Below, piece by piece: positions 52,105-61,538 of a stretch of DNA of 64,000 nucleotides. Position 1 is the stretch's first letter. The number at the start of each line of letters is the position of its first letter. A program made the position numbers and the translations under genes. The notes below the pieces were generated by a model. The model did no database searches, had not been told where the DNA came from, and was given only the letters and a program-made list of their open reading frames with translations. Source of the stretch: Thermoflavifilum aggregans (GTDB taxonomy: Bacteria > Bacteroidota > Bacteroidia > Chitinophagales > Chitinophagaceae); the NCBI RefSeq assembly GCF_002797735.1, contig NZ_PGFG01000001.1:1550001-1614000 (forward strand), read 5' to 3'.

Positions 52105-52114
52105 CAAACGTTTG
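52105..52114. promoter_or_regulatory. LacI-family operator CAAACGTTTG
   Basis: This perfect ten-base palindrome with central CG is the classic LacI/GalR-family half-site arrangement. It lies in the region between the LacI-type gene and the small unknown gene, 33 bases upstream of the small-RNA -7 box. It is the likely binding site of the adjacent regulator. Confidence 0.5.
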
Positions 52115-52232
52115 CGTGCAGATATTTTCTGTGAGAGAAGGGTATTCTCTGATTTTTGTCAAAAAAATCCGGTTTAATCTTGCATTGTTTTTTGGGTTGT
52201 ATATTGGGGTATATCACTTAAATGTCGTGGAT

Positions 52233-52469
52233 ATGGACACACGTGTTACAGTTTCCGATGTAAAAGGCTTTCTACCCATGCTGAAAGATTGTTTTGAAAA
52301 AAGATTGCCGGTATCCCTGATTGTGGATGACGGGGAATTGCACAGGGCGGAAGGCTATATTGATAGAATGGATGATACAAACCTGATTCTTGAAGATGGC
52401 CGATCCATTCACATAGAAAAACTGGCTGCAGTGAATGGCATATTCATTGACAGCTATGCGCAATGTTGA
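52233..52469 (+). CDS. Small hypothetical protein
   Basis: I do not recognise this 78-residue protein. ATG 52233 gives MDTRVTVSDVKGFLPMLKDCFEKRLPVSLIVDDGELHRAEGYIDRM in part and then a strand-rich end (NLILEDGRSIHIEKLAAVNGIF). The pattern suggests a small beta-barrel or Sm-like fold, with no signal peptide. The frame is open upstream to 52086, but that part is hydrophobic without conserved features. It is convergent with the GH78-type gene, 11 bases apart. Confidence 0.6.
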   Translation: MDTRVTVSDVKGFLPMLKDCFEKRLPVSLIVDDGELHRAEGYIDRMDDTNLILEDGRSIHIEKLAAVNGIFIDSYAQC

Positions 52470-52480
52470 TTTGGAATCCT

Positions 52481-54877
52481 TCAGGGCAGGTTGATGGATT
52501 GCCGGCCTCCGTGCAGATTTATCCGTGTTCCTTTCCATTCCAGATAACCGTTCACTTGCTCAGGCAGAGAAATACTTCCAGAGAGTTTTCCTTTTTTATC
52601 CTGGAAAAATTCCACCTGTATGGTGCCCTGTGGATGGGGCATAGAAGCCACCACATGGGTCAGGCTACCCAGATGCGGTGTGATGGCCACTTTAGCAAAG
52701 CTGGGAGCGGCCGGTCTGATTCCGCATAGAGTTGCCAGAAAATCGTAAGCCGGGCCGGCCGACCAGGCGTGGCAGTCCGAGCGGGTAGGCTCCGGCTTTT
52801 CCGCAAAGGTGGTAAGGCCTATTTTCAGCATATCCATCCAGGGATTCAGCTGATTCACGTAATTGTCTGCCAGTCCCGCTTTCACCATGGCTTGTATGAG
52901 GTAAAACCGGAAATAAAAAGTTACCTGATCCAGGGAAGTATCGGTGAGCACTTTTTGCATCACCTGTTTTTGCCATTGGGCAGGAATCACATCGGCGAGC
53001 ACGGCCAGGATGGATGCATGTTGGCTGAATTGTTCCTTCTCCGGTGTATTGGCCATTTCCATGCGTTGCATATCAAAGCAATGCGTAAAAACGCCCTGCG
53101 ACAGGCGAAAGGCCAGCTGGCTGTAATGGGCAGCCTGATCGGTGTAACCAAATGCCTCAAACAGATCTGCCGCCTGATGCAGGGTATAAATAAACTGACA
53201 GGTGATAATAGCTGAATGCCCATCGGTAGCGCCTACAGGTGCACCACCCGGAAAAGTCTCAGCCCAGTCCACAAAGCTCCACCAATCCATAGGTCCCAGC
53301 ATGTTGTAGGCTGGATCCACATGGGCTTCATACCAGCTCAGCACAGGCTGTATGCCGGAAAGATAGGATTTTACAAAATCAGTATCGGGTCGCAGCATCC
53401 AGTAATCATGCAACATCGAAATCCAGAACAGCGAATAGGGAGGAATGATTTGCAGACGATGGCTCGGAAAGCGGCCCTGGGTGAGTCCGTTGGGTGTGCG
53501 AGAATCATAAAAATCATGAATGGCCTTGCGCATCAGCCGGTCATCGCCCGTATTGTACAAAGAAATCAGCGCCTGTATGCGGGTATCGCCTTCGTATTGC
53601 AATTGTTCATAATAAGGACAATCAAAATAGGTTTCTCCTGCACATAGTCGTGCTGTATGCCATCCTACACGCCAGATGGCCTGAAGCGAGGAATCATTGC
53701 TGGCAAAGGTTGCCAGCCGATGGAAAGGATATCCGGTATAAATCCCGTAAAAATCTTCCAGCGTGAGCGGGTTGCCGGTAGTGGTGATATCCAGCTGAAT
53801 GTATCGGTAAGCATGGATCCAGAGCGGACTGAAACGACGTTCATTACCCCCATCCGGATAAAACTCGTCATACAAGCCCAGGATTTGTTTTCCTTTGATT
53901 TCATTGCGATTGCCTTTCTGGCCATTGCTATCCACAGCAGCTTCGGCATAGGTAATCCGGATGCAGGCTCCGGCCCCGCCGCTCACCTGCAATACAGGGT
54001 AGGCAACAGTTTCCTGGCCTTGGTCTAGAATAATTTTTACCTGTTGATGAGCTGGAATCTGCAGGGGATGTGAAGCCTGGATAAAAGTATCCCGGATAGG
54101 GAATGGTGCCCCCTGAGCTTCGGAAAGCCGAATAGCCTGCAGCCGTTGGGGGCGATATTCCATTTGGGGAATAGGCGAGGGGACCAATGTCCATACATTA
54201 TCGCTGCCCACACCTGCAGGAACGGCTGCCGCCGGTACATCTGCAGCTTGTTGCCAGGCACGATCATCATAGTCTGTTTGTTCCCAGCCCCAGGGATAAT
54301 ATGCTGCCCGAACGGCATCGCCGGGGCCGGCCACGAAATAGGTGTGCAGGCGAGCGGCTGTTTCTGTGGCACAGGGGGCATAGCTGGTATCGTGCAGCAC
54401 TTTCCAGCTGCGATTGGTATTCAGTTTGTCCCAGGCAGCATCATCGGCCTGCACCAAAAAGCCCGTCCGGGCCGAAATCTGCGCCATGGGAGCATATTCA
54501 CCCATATTCCACACCATGGCTGCCAGCACGTTTCTCCCCTTTTGGAGATAAGGTGCAATGTCATAGGTTTCCACGTTCCAGTTGTAGGTATCGCCACGTG
54601 CGGGCCCACGGCCAATGTCGTGTCCATTTACAAAAAGATGATACCTGTTATCGGCAGTTACATGAATGATGAGCTGAGCGGGTACAGTATCTAGTTGAAA
54701 GGTTTTTCTGAAATGAAATACCCCATAGGCTGAAGCCGGAACATCCGGACAACAAATCCAATGTGCCGGCCAGTATTGATGCTTCAATCTCTCGTTGAAA
54801 GGCAACGATTGGGCAATGGCCTGAAAGCTAAGCGCAACCGTTATTCCCGTAATCCAGATCCAGTGTTTGTTGGGCAT
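52481..54877 (-). CDS. Alpha-L-rhamnosidase-like glycoside hydrolase (GH78-type)
   Basis: The 798-residue secreted enzyme starts MPNKHWIWITGITVALSFQAIAQ (signal). N-terminal beta domains (FHFRKTFQLDTVPAQLIIHVTADNRYHLFVNGHDIGRGPARGD, read in part) and an (alpha/alpha)6 catalytic domain follow, with TYFDCPYYEQLQYEGDTRIQALIS, the GH78 DCPxxEQ-GD signature, near residue 425. A second acidic segment, LGPMDWWSFVDWAE, follows. It would release L-rhamnose from pectin- or ulvan-like glycans, feeding the rhamnose operon at 18066-22850. ATG 54877 gives the signal peptide. The family call is firm, exact linkage is not. Confidence 0.88.
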   Translation of the reverse strand: MPNKHWIWITGITVALSFQAIAQSLPFNERLKHQYWPAHWICCPDVPASAYGVFHFRKTFQLDTVPAQLIIHVTADNRYHLFVNGHDIGRGPARGDTYNWNVETYDIAPYLQKGRNVLAAMVWNMGEYAPMAQISARTGFLVQADDAAWDKLNTNRSWKVLHDTSYAPCATETAARLHTYFVAGPGDAVRAAYYPWGWEQTDYDDRAWQQAADVPAAAVPAGVGSDNVWTLVPSPIPQMEYRPQRLQAIRLSEAQGAPFPIRDTFIQASHPLQIPAHQQVKIILDQGQETVAYPVLQVSGGAGACIRITYAEAAVDSNGQKGNRNEIKGKQILGLYDEFYPDGGNERRFSPLWIHAYRYIQLDITTTGNPLTLEDFYGIYTGYPFHRLATFASNDSSLQAIWRVGWHTARLCAGETYFDCPYYEQLQYEGDTRIQALISLYNTGDDRLMRKAIHDFYDSRTPNGLTQGRFPSHRLQIIPPYSLFWISMLHDYWMLRPDTDFVKSYLSGIQPVLSWYEAHVDPAYNMLGPMDWWSFVDWAETFPGGAPVGATDGHSAIITCQFIYTLHQAADLFEAFGYTDQAAHYSQLAFRLSQGVFTHCFDMQRMEMANTPEKEQFSQHASILAVLADVIPAQWQKQVMQKVLTDTSLDQVTFYFRFYLIQAMVKAGLADNYVNQLNPWMDMLKIGLTTFAEKPEPTRSDCHAWSAGPAYDFLATLCGIRPAAPSFAKVAITPHLGSLTHVVASMPHPQGTIQVEFFQDKKGKLSGSISLPEQVNGYLEWKGTRINLHGGRQSINLP

Positions 54878-54943
54878 GTGTTCATTTTTTTCGAACCTTA
54901 CATTTCCGGATATCAAAGATGGATGTCAACTATCCGGTTGATT

Positions 54944-55318
54944 TCACCTGTTGGCAGGCGGTTTTTGCTGCTGGGTTGTGTCTTTGCAGCATGGCGGAAG
55001 CAGCCGGTATGAATCCGGATTGGCTTTTACGGTATCGGCGTCGAAACCGGCATTGGCAATCGCATATTCAATATAAAGCGGATTGGTGCGTTCCGTATAG
55101 TATCGAACTGTAACAATTTTATTAAATGTATTCACATTTGCAGAAATGATTCCTGGTTCCCGTTTTAGATAATTCAGCAATATTTGTTTGCATGCATCAC
55201 ATTTTTGGATATTGGTCTGAATCCGCACGGTAGCTACGGCCCGCTGAGCTGATGTTGCATGTGAAATCAGCAACAGAGCTAAACCTGCAAGCAGGCAAAG
55301 TTTCCGATATATGTTCAT
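54944..55318 (-). CDS. Secreted heavy-metal-associated (HMA) domain protein
   Basis: The 124-residue protein has a signal peptide (MNIYRKLCLLAGLALLLISHATSAQ). An HMA-like fold follows: VRIQTNIQKCDACKQILLNYLKREPGIISANVNTFNKIVTVRYY (read in part) with C40 and C43. A second Cys pair CC at about 110-111 could help bind metal. A periplasmic copper or other metal chaperone is likely. ATG 55318 is chosen since the upstream extension lacks a signal. It is divergent from pnp. Confidence 0.82.
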   Translation of the reverse strand: MNIYRKLCLLAGLALLLISHATSAQRAVATVRIQTNIQKCDACKQILLNYLKREPGIISANVNTFNKIVTVRYYTERTNPLYIEYAIANAGFDADTVKANPDSYRLLPPCCKDTTQQQKPPANR

Positions 55319-55500
55319 GCTGTATGAATTTGTGTTAAAAGTAGTAAAATTTTCCGGACAGAAGGAACTGCAGGCAAACGAAGAACAACTGGGTACAAGC
55401 CCTATATCGGGTATGCAACAATAAATAAAGCCGAAACAGAAGGCTGCTTTTAGCAATCGGTTTTTCTGTATTTTGCGAAGCTGATTTTGAAACGTTATTC

Positions 55501-56346
55501 ATGACCCATAATACCGGAACATCTATGTTATCACTTCGCACGCAAATCCAGGAAGCCGGTGCAGCCATTGAGCAGCACATTCCCGATCGCGCTTCCATTG
55601 CGGTGGTGCTGGGCAGCGGATTGGGAAGTTTTACCCGTCACCTGCAAATCATGCATCGCATACCTTATGCATCCATTCCGCATTTTCCGGTATCAACCGT
55701 AGAAGGACATTCAGGTGAGCAGATCCTGGGAAATATTTCCGGGAAAAACGTCTGGGTACTTTCGGGCAGATTTCATTATTATGAAGGATATTCCATGCAG
55801 GAAGTTACTTTCCCAGTTCGGGTGATGAAATATCTGGGTGTTTCGCATCTGTTGTTGTCCAATGCAGCTGGTGGATTAAATCCGCAGTTCAAGGTTGGTG
55901 ATCTGATGGTGATTACCGATCACATTAACCTGCAACCCGAACATCCCTTGCGTGGAAAAAATGATGATAGCCTGGGACCGCGTTTTCCGGATATGAGTGA
56001 GCCTTATTGCCAGGAGTTAATTGCAAAAGCTTTTCATATCGCGGCACAAAGAAATATTTTGTTGCGCAAGGGTGTGTATGTAGGTGTGCAGGGACCAAGT
56101 TTTGAAACCCGTGCGGAATACCGCTTTTTACACAGGATAGGCGGCGATGCCGTAGGTATGAGCACTGTGCCCGAAACTATTGTGGCTGTACACATGGGCA
56201 TGAAAGTATTTGCTATGAGTGTGATAACTGATATTGGTATCCGGGAAGAAAACAATATGATCAGCCATGAAGAGGTGCTGGCAGCAGCACGTGCCTCAGA
56301 ACCTACTATGAGCAGCATCTTTATTGAACTGATCAAAAGCATCTGA
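55501..56346 (+). CDS. punA: Purine-nucleoside phosphorylase (trimeric PNP type)
   Basis: The 281-residue enzyme has VVLGSGLGSFTRHL, the family motif FPVSTVEGHSGEQILG, LSGRFHYYEGYSMQEVTFPVRVMKYLG (read in part), LSNAAGGLNPQFKVGDLMVITDHINL and GPSFETRAEYRFLHRIGGDAVGMSTVPE. It cleaves purine nucleosides with phosphate. ATG 55501 is used; ATG 55525 is also possible. It begins a same-strand run with a porin two bases downstream. Confidence 0.95.
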   Translation: MTHNTGTSMLSLRTQIQEAGAAIEQHIPDRASIAVVLGSGLGSFTRHLQIMHRIPYASIPHFPVSTVEGHSGEQILGNISGKNVWVLSGRFHYYEGYSMQEVTFPVRVMKYLGVSHLLLSNAAGGLNPQFKVGDLMVITDHINLQPEHPLRGKNDDSLGPRFPDMSEPYCQELIAKAFHIAAQRNILLRKGVYVGVQGPSFETRAEYRFLHRIGGDAVGMSTVPETIVAVHMGMKVFAMSVITDIGIREENNMISHEEVLAAARASEPTMSSIFIELIKSI

Positions 56347-56348
56347 CA

Positions 56349-58373
56349 TTGTTATCCGTGCCACACAGAAGAATAAAGCGACTGGTAAAGACAGGTTGCA
56401 TATTGCTTCTGATCATTTGCGGATACGTGCATGTTTATGCACAGTTGCCCCGGATCGGTGCGATGGGTGCAATGGGCAGATCTACAACCGGTGGTTCAGA
56501 TTCATTTCATCTTGAACATCGTGTCAATGATACCATTCTCCTGTCCTATCATTACCTGAATGATGTGGTGCCACATCATCTGGATTCATCCATCAATAAC
56601 TTTTACAAGTATTTCCCGTTGCGATCTTCTGATGCATATCTGGGAAATATTGGCAATCCGGGTTATGACCTGATCTTTCATCCTTTAATGAAAGCCGGAT
56701 GGGATGCGGGTTTTCATGCACTAGATCTATACAGGTTTCCTATTGACAGCGTCCGTTTTTATCAAACCACAGGTCCTTACACAGAATTACGTTATCTTGT
56801 AGGACCCAAACAGGAACAGGTGATTGATGTGTTTCATACACAGAATCACAAACGCAATTTCAATATCTCGGGTCATTATCGGAAAATCAATTCTCCAGGT
56901 TATTTCCGCAACCAGAATACAAATGATGACAACTATGCCATTACTGCCAGGTTTGATTCCCGGAAACAACGTTACCATGCCTATGCAGCTTTAATCGGAA
57001 ACAATGAGCAAACTGGAGAGAACGGAGGTATTGTAAATGATGCTGATTTGAAAGATCCGATTCACAGCGATCGTCAAACAATAGCTACTTTTTTGGGAGG
57101 CAATAATGCATCGAGTGGTTTTTCTTTCTTTACCAGTTCTATTCCGGTAAAAACAGAGTATAAGGAAAAAGATTTTTTGTTTTCACATGAATATGATTGG
57201 GGCAGGGGAGATTCGGTGAAAATCAACGATACCACGGTAATTTATCGTTTTTATCCCATTTTTCGCATTCAACATACTTTTCTTTCCGAACATCTTACTG
57301 AACAATATCGGGATACAATTGTGCAGAATGACACGCTTGATGCATATTTCTACCGGATACATTATCCTTTGATTTCGAACCCGCAGGATAGCAGTATTAT
57401 AGCATTGCATGACTGGAAGCGGATCAGCAATGATTTGTCGCTGGTGCAGTTTCCGTTCCCTAAAAATCAAAGTCAATTCCTTCGTGAGGGCATTACTGAT
57501 GAATGGATCACGGGTACGGATCTTTTAGGGAAACAGCATTTGCACAATATATTCGGACATGTGGAATATCGCAACAAAACACGCAATCAGAAATGGGACA
57601 TGCGGTTGTATGGTGCACTTTATCTGGCAGGAGATTATTTTGGCAATTATCATGCGCTGGCATCCTTGAGCAGATATGTAAGCCGGAAACTGGGATATGT
57701 GGAATTACATGCAGAAAATATAAACCGAACACCTTCAGCAGTTTATCAACGTTTTGTGTCGAACAGGTTTGCTCTCATCAATCCCGGGCTGAACAAGGAA
57801 AATATTACGTTGTTGCAGGCTGCAGCAGTGAATCCGGCGTTGCGTTATGCGCTGGATGTTAAATATTATCTGTTCACCAACTTTACTTACCTGAAAAATT
57901 TTTATCAAAGCGATCAGTATCATTCGCCGTTTACCTTACTGCAGGTGCATTTTCAGAAAGATTTCCGTGTGAATCATTTTCATCTGCATGCGGATGCGGC
58001 CTATCAGCAGATTACCGGGAATCCTCCGCTAGCCTTGCCCCTGGTGTGGACCTGGGAACGGCTGACCTATGAAAACTATTTATTCAATTATCATCTGCAG
58101 ATATGCACAGGTATTGAAATAAAATACAATACACCTTTTGATGAACCGGATTATTCGCCGCTGACCGGACAATTTGTTTATCAAAACCAGCAACGCATCA
58201 GCAACTCGCCGGAAATAGCCGCAATGCTGCATTTCAGGATTCGTTCGTTTGTGGGTTACATTCGTGCAGAAAGGTTAAATTATTTTATCTTTAATCCCAA
58301 TTTCGCTGCTCCGCATTATCCTTATCCCGATTTTGGCATGCGGATCGGCGTGAAATGGGGGTTAATCAACTGA
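56349..58373 (+). CDS. Putative porin (Porin_10 type) with non-ATG start
   Basis: The 674-residue protein has a signal-like start (RLVKTGCILLLIICGYVHVYAQ) and a long beta-strand-rich barrel with repeated aromatic strands (FNISGHYRKINSPGYFRNQNTNDDNYAITARF, read in part). The closing strand is PYPDFGMRIGVKWGLIN. It matches the large Bacteroidota putative-porin family. No ATG precedes the signal peptide: the frame starts at TTG 56349 or GTG 56358, two or eleven bases after pnp. This indicates translation coupled to pnp. Substrate unknown. Confidence 0.82.
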   Translation: MLSVPHRRIKRLVKTGCILLLIICGYVHVYAQLPRIGAMGAMGRSTTGGSDSFHLEHRVNDTILLSYHYLNDVVPHHLDSSINNFYKYFPLRSSDAYLGNIGNPGYDLIFHPLMKAGWDAGFHALDLYRFPIDSVRFYQTTGPYTELRYLVGPKQEQVIDVFHTQNHKRNFNISGHYRKINSPGYFRNQNTNDDNYAITARFDSRKQRYHAYAALIGNNEQTGENGGIVNDADLKDPIHSDRQTIATFLGGNNASSGFSFFTSSIPVKTEYKEKDFLFSHEYDWGRGDSVKINDTTVIYRFYPIFRIQHTFLSEHLTEQYRDTIVQNDTLDAYFYRIHYPLISNPQDSSIIALHDWKRISNDLSLVQFPFPKNQSQFLREGITDEWITGTDLLGKQHLHNIFGHVEYRNKTRNQKWDMRLYGALYLAGDYFGNYHALASLSRYVSRKLGYVELHAENINRTPSAVYQRFVSNRFALINPGLNKENITLLQAAAVNPALRYALDVKYYLFTNFTYLKNFYQSDQYHSPFTLLQVHFQKDFRVNHFHLHADAAYQQITGNPPLALPLVWTWERLTYENYLFNYHLQICTGIEIKYNTPFDEPDYSPLTGQFVYQNQQRISNSPEIAAMLHFRIRSFVGYIRAERLNYFIFNPNFAAPHYPYPDFGMRIGVKWGLIN

Positions 58374-58376
58374 GCA

Positions 58377-58955
58377 ATGGCTAATACAGTGTTATATATT
58401 AAAAACATGGTTTGTGACAGATGTGTGAAAGTGGTAACACAGGTCTTGCAGCAGCTTCATCTGCCCGTAGTTTCGGTGAGCCTGGGTAATGCTGTGATCC
58501 AAAGGGAACTTACGATGGAAGAAAAAGATCAGTTAAATAAATTATTGCAACAGGAAGGGTTTGCACTTATTGAAGATAAAAAAATCCGTCTGCTGGAAGC
58601 CATCAAACATGCAGCCATAGACTGGGTGCAGCATGGCAAAATGAAAACAATGCCTGTAAATTTTTCCACTTTTCTGAGTGAAACCCTGCAAAAAGATTAT
58701 CATTATCTCAGCAACCTGTTTTCCGAACATGAAAACATTACCATTGAACAGTATGTCATGTTGCAAAAAATTGAAAAGGTAAAGGAATTGCTTTCCTATG
58801 GTGAAATGTCGCTCAGCGAAATTGCAGAAGAGCTGGGCTACAGCAGCGTGGCACATTTATCGGGACAGTTCAAGCGGATGACCGGATTTACACCCACGCA
58901 GTTTCGCAAACTGAAGGATCATCATCGCAAATCTCTGGATCGGGTAGAAGAATAA
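58377..58955 (+). CDS. HMA-like domain fused to AraC-type HTH regulator
   Basis: The 192-residue protein starts with an HMA-like strand-helix fold, VLYIKNMVCDRCVKVVTQVLQQL, with C13 and C16 in the metal-binding CxxC. It ends with an AraC/XylS helix-turn-helix, MSLSEIAEELGYSSVAHLSGQFKRMTGFTPTQFRKLK (read in part, residues about 142-178). The architecture suggests direct sensing of a soft metal such as copper. Loss of the full sugar-binding AraC domain is typical of this small Bacteroidota group. It lies three bases after the porin and may control this run or the HMA protein gene nearby. Confidence 0.85.
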   Translation: MANTVLYIKNMVCDRCVKVVTQVLQQLHLPVVSVSLGNAVIQRELTMEEKDQLNKLLQQEGFALIEDKKIRLLEAIKHAAIDWVQHGKMKTMPVNFSTFLSETLQKDYHYLSNLFSEHENITIEQYVMLQKIEKVKELLSYGEMSLSEIAEELGYSSVAHLSGQFKRMTGFTPTQFRKLKDHHRKSLDRVEE

Positions 58956-58981
58956 TTTCAGAAACATTCAAATCTTCTTTG

Positions 58982-60592
58982 ATGCGCAGTTGGAGTATAT
59001 CTGTATTTTTCATCTTGCATCTCTGCATCTGCCAGGTTTATGCGCAGGTAGAAATTCGTCCCACTTACCGTGAACCTTACCGGCCCGTGTATCATTTTAC
59101 ACCTCCGGTAAACTGGACCAATGATCCGAATGGGCTGGTATTTGCAAATGGGTTGTATCATTTGTTTTATCAATACAATCCTGATGGCATGGAATGGGGC
59201 CACATGAGCTGGGGGCATGCTGTAAGCAAAGATCTGGTGCACTGGCAAAACTGGCCGGTGGCAATTCCTGAAGGTCCGGAAGGCATGATATTTTCCGGAT
59301 CAGCCGTGCTGGATAGTTTCAATACATCCGGATTGGGCTCTGCGTCTCATCCTCCGCTGGTGGCTGTTTACACTTCCCATTATATTCCAGATCCTTTGCA
59401 TCCTGAACAATATACCCAATCACAGCATATCGCCTATAGCCTTGACGGAGGTCATACCTGGAAAAAATATGCGCATAATCCGGTGCTGGACTTGCATATG
59501 CGCGATTTCCGGGATCCCAAGGTTTTCTGGTATGCACCGGACAGCCAGTGGGTGATGGTGGTTTCATTTCCCGTACAGCATCAGGTGCAGTTTTTTCGTT
59601 CTGCGGATCTGATTCACTGGCAGCACACCGGATCCTTTGGTCCGGCAGGCGATACCAGCAACGTCTGGGAATGCCCTGATTTATTTCCCCTGCAGGTAAG
59701 AGATGCCTCCGGTAAACCCACAGGCCGCACGAAATGGGTATTGATGATTTCGGTGCAATATGATGTACAATATTTCATGGGTACATTCAATGGTAAAACG
59801 TTTGTGGCTGATGAGCCTGCAGATCGCATCCGGAAAGTTGATGAAGGCACGGATTTTTACGCAGCCACCACCTACAATGATATACCCGCTTCAGATGGCC
59901 GGCGCATCTGCATCGCCTGGATGGATAACTGGGCTTATGCTGCCCGTATTCCTACCTTTCCCTGGCGGGGATTTATGACCGTACCGCGGGTATTCACGCT
60001 TCGGGAAGATGAGGAGGACAAGCCCGAGCTCTATCAATATCCTGTGGAAGAAATCGGACAGCTGGCCGTTGATTCCATGCAGATCAGAAATCGCCTTGTG
60101 GATGAAGCACACGAGCTACAGATTCGCTTGCCAGGCAAACAGCATACCGATTATCCGTTTACAGTCGGGAAGCTTTCCCTCCGGCTCAGCCAGATAAAAG
60201 GAACGATGAGGCTGGCAATAGCTCAGCACGGTGATTCGGCTATCTGGGTGAATTATGATGCAACTACAGGAGAGCTGCAGATTGACAGAAGACGCAGCGG
60301 AAAAACAGATTTTGATCCACATTTTCCGGCCATCATCAGCATGCAGCTCAGGCCTGCTCAGCAGCTGCGTCTGGATGTGTATCTGGATAAAAGCAGTGCG
60401 GAATTTTTTATAAACGGAGGGCAAAAAGCTGCGACCTTGTTATTTTTTCCTCATCCTGATCAGACGGGTATTTCCCTGCAGGCTGTGCATGGAAGCTATC
60501 GAGTTGATGAGCTGAAGCTGACCCGATACCCACAAACTGCTTATCTTGTTCAGCGAAAATTTATTGCAAATGCAAGCTATCTGGGGCATTGA
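58982..60592 (+). CDS. Glycoside hydrolase family 32 (fructanase/levanase type)
   Basis: The 536-residue enzyme has a signal peptide (MRSWSISVFFILHLCICQVYAQ). The GH32 triad follows: WTNDPNGLVF (nucleophile D48), FRDPKVFW (D178, transition-state stabiliser) and WECPDLF (E230, acid/base), then a C-terminal beta-sandwich. It hydrolyses beta-fructosyl bonds in the periplasm. ATG 58982 is used in place of TTG 58979. The next gene, a ROK kinase, overlaps its end by 23 bases and would phosphorylate the released fructose. Confidence 0.94.
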   Translation: MRSWSISVFFILHLCICQVYAQVEIRPTYREPYRPVYHFTPPVNWTNDPNGLVFANGLYHLFYQYNPDGMEWGHMSWGHAVSKDLVHWQNWPVAIPEGPEGMIFSGSAVLDSFNTSGLGSASHPPLVAVYTSHYIPDPLHPEQYTQSQHIAYSLDGGHTWKKYAHNPVLDLHMRDFRDPKVFWYAPDSQWVMVVSFPVQHQVQFFRSADLIHWQHTGSFGPAGDTSNVWECPDLFPLQVRDASGKPTGRTKWVLMISVQYDVQYFMGTFNGKTFVADEPADRIRKVDEGTDFYAATTYNDIPASDGRRICIAWMDNWAYAARIPTFPWRGFMTVPRVFTLREDEEDKPELYQYPVEEIGQLAVDSMQIRNRLVDEAHELQIRLPGKQHTDYPFTVGKLSLRLSQIKGTMRLAIAQHGDSAIWVNYDATTGELQIDRRRSGKTDFDPHFPAIISMQLRPAQQLRLDVYLDKSSAEFFINGGQKAATLLFFPHPDQTGISLQAVHGSYRVDELKLTRYPQTAYLVQRKFIANASYLGH

Positions 60593-61493
60593 TCTGGGAG
60601 GCACCAAAATTGAAGGTGTTGTATTGCCGGCCGACTGGCAGCGGGATCTGGAAAATTGGAAGCCCATAGCCCGTTTGCGTATTGATACGGAAGCCAGCCA
60701 GGGTTATATGCATATCCTGCATCAGATCCGCAAACTGCTGGATAGGCTGCAGCAGGAAACAGGACTGAAGCCGACACGGCTTGGCATAGGCACTCCGGGT
60801 ACGCTCGATCCGGTAACAGGGCTGATGAAAAACAGCAACACGGTATGTCTGAACGGACAGCCTTTGAAAAAAGATCTGGAAGGCTTGCTGCAGATTCCTG
60901 TAACCATGGCCAATGATGCCAATTGCTTTGCTCTTGCTGAAAGCCGCCTGGGACGCGTAGCGCAGGAAAAACTGCATCCTGAAGTGGTGTTTGGTGTCAT
61001 CATGGGTACGGGCGTAGGCGGCGGGCTGGTGGTGCGCAATCAGCTGATCAATGGTGCACAGGGTATCGCCGGCGAATGGGGACATAATTTTCTCGATGAA
61101 TCCGGTGGCCCCTGTTATTGCGGAAAAAAGGGCTGTGTGGAAACCGTGATTTCAGGCCCGGCATTGGAACGGTATTATGCATCATTAACCGGTGAACAGG
61201 TAAAGCTGAAAACCATTGTACAACGTTTCCATCAGCAGGAAATAGCCGCCATTCAGACCATCGAACGCCTGCTGGAAAACTTTGGCAAAGCCCTTTCCGT
61301 GGTCATCAATATTGTAGATCCGGATGTAATTGTCCTTGGCGGTGGTTTGGCCAATATTGATCTGCTTTACACTGAAGGTCTTCAACGCATCCGCAAATAC
61401 GTATTCAATAACAGGCTGGATACCCGTGTTTATCCGCCCGCCCTGGGCGATAGTGCGGGCGTGTTCGGCGCAGCTATGCTGGTAAGTGAATAA
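60570..61493 (+). CDS. ROK-family sugar kinase (fructokinase/glucokinase)
   Basis: The 307-residue kinase has AIWGIDLGGTKIEGVVL, GIGTPGTLDPVTGLMKNSNT, MANDANCFALAE, VIMGTGVGGGLVVRN, the ROK zinc motif CYCGKKGCVE near residue 190 and VIVLGGGLANID. ATG 60570 is chosen because it places the ATP loop at the usual N-terminus; it lies inside the GH32 gene's last codons. Fructokinase is favoured by its coupling to GH32, but ROK glucokinases look the same. Confidence 0.92.
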   Translation: MQAIWGIDLGGTKIEGVVLPADWQRDLENWKPIARLRIDTEASQGYMHILHQIRKLLDRLQQETGLKPTRLGIGTPGTLDPVTGLMKNSNTVCLNGQPLKKDLEGLLQIPVTMANDANCFALAESRLGRVAQEKLHPEVVFGVIMGTGVGGGLVVRNQLINGAQGIAGEWGHNFLDESGGPCYCGKKGCVETVISGPALERYYASLTGEQVKLKTIVQRFHQQEIAAIQTIERLLENFGKALSVVINIVDPDVIVLGGGLANIDLLYTEGLQRIRKYVFNNRLDTRVYPPALGDSAGVFGAAMLVSE

Positions 61494-61538
61494 AGGATTT
61501 CATCCAAGCGATGGTTGCATTCAGCTGTTCCCGCATCA

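Noticed and set aside
54923-54938. TCAAC-N6-GTTGA upstream of the GH78-type gene as an operator
   Set aside because: Arms are only five bases and lack the central CG of LacI-family sites; too weak to call.
55319-55456. Extension of the HMA protein to 55456
   Set aside because: The extension is Cys-rich but without pattern, and the signal peptide begins at 55318.
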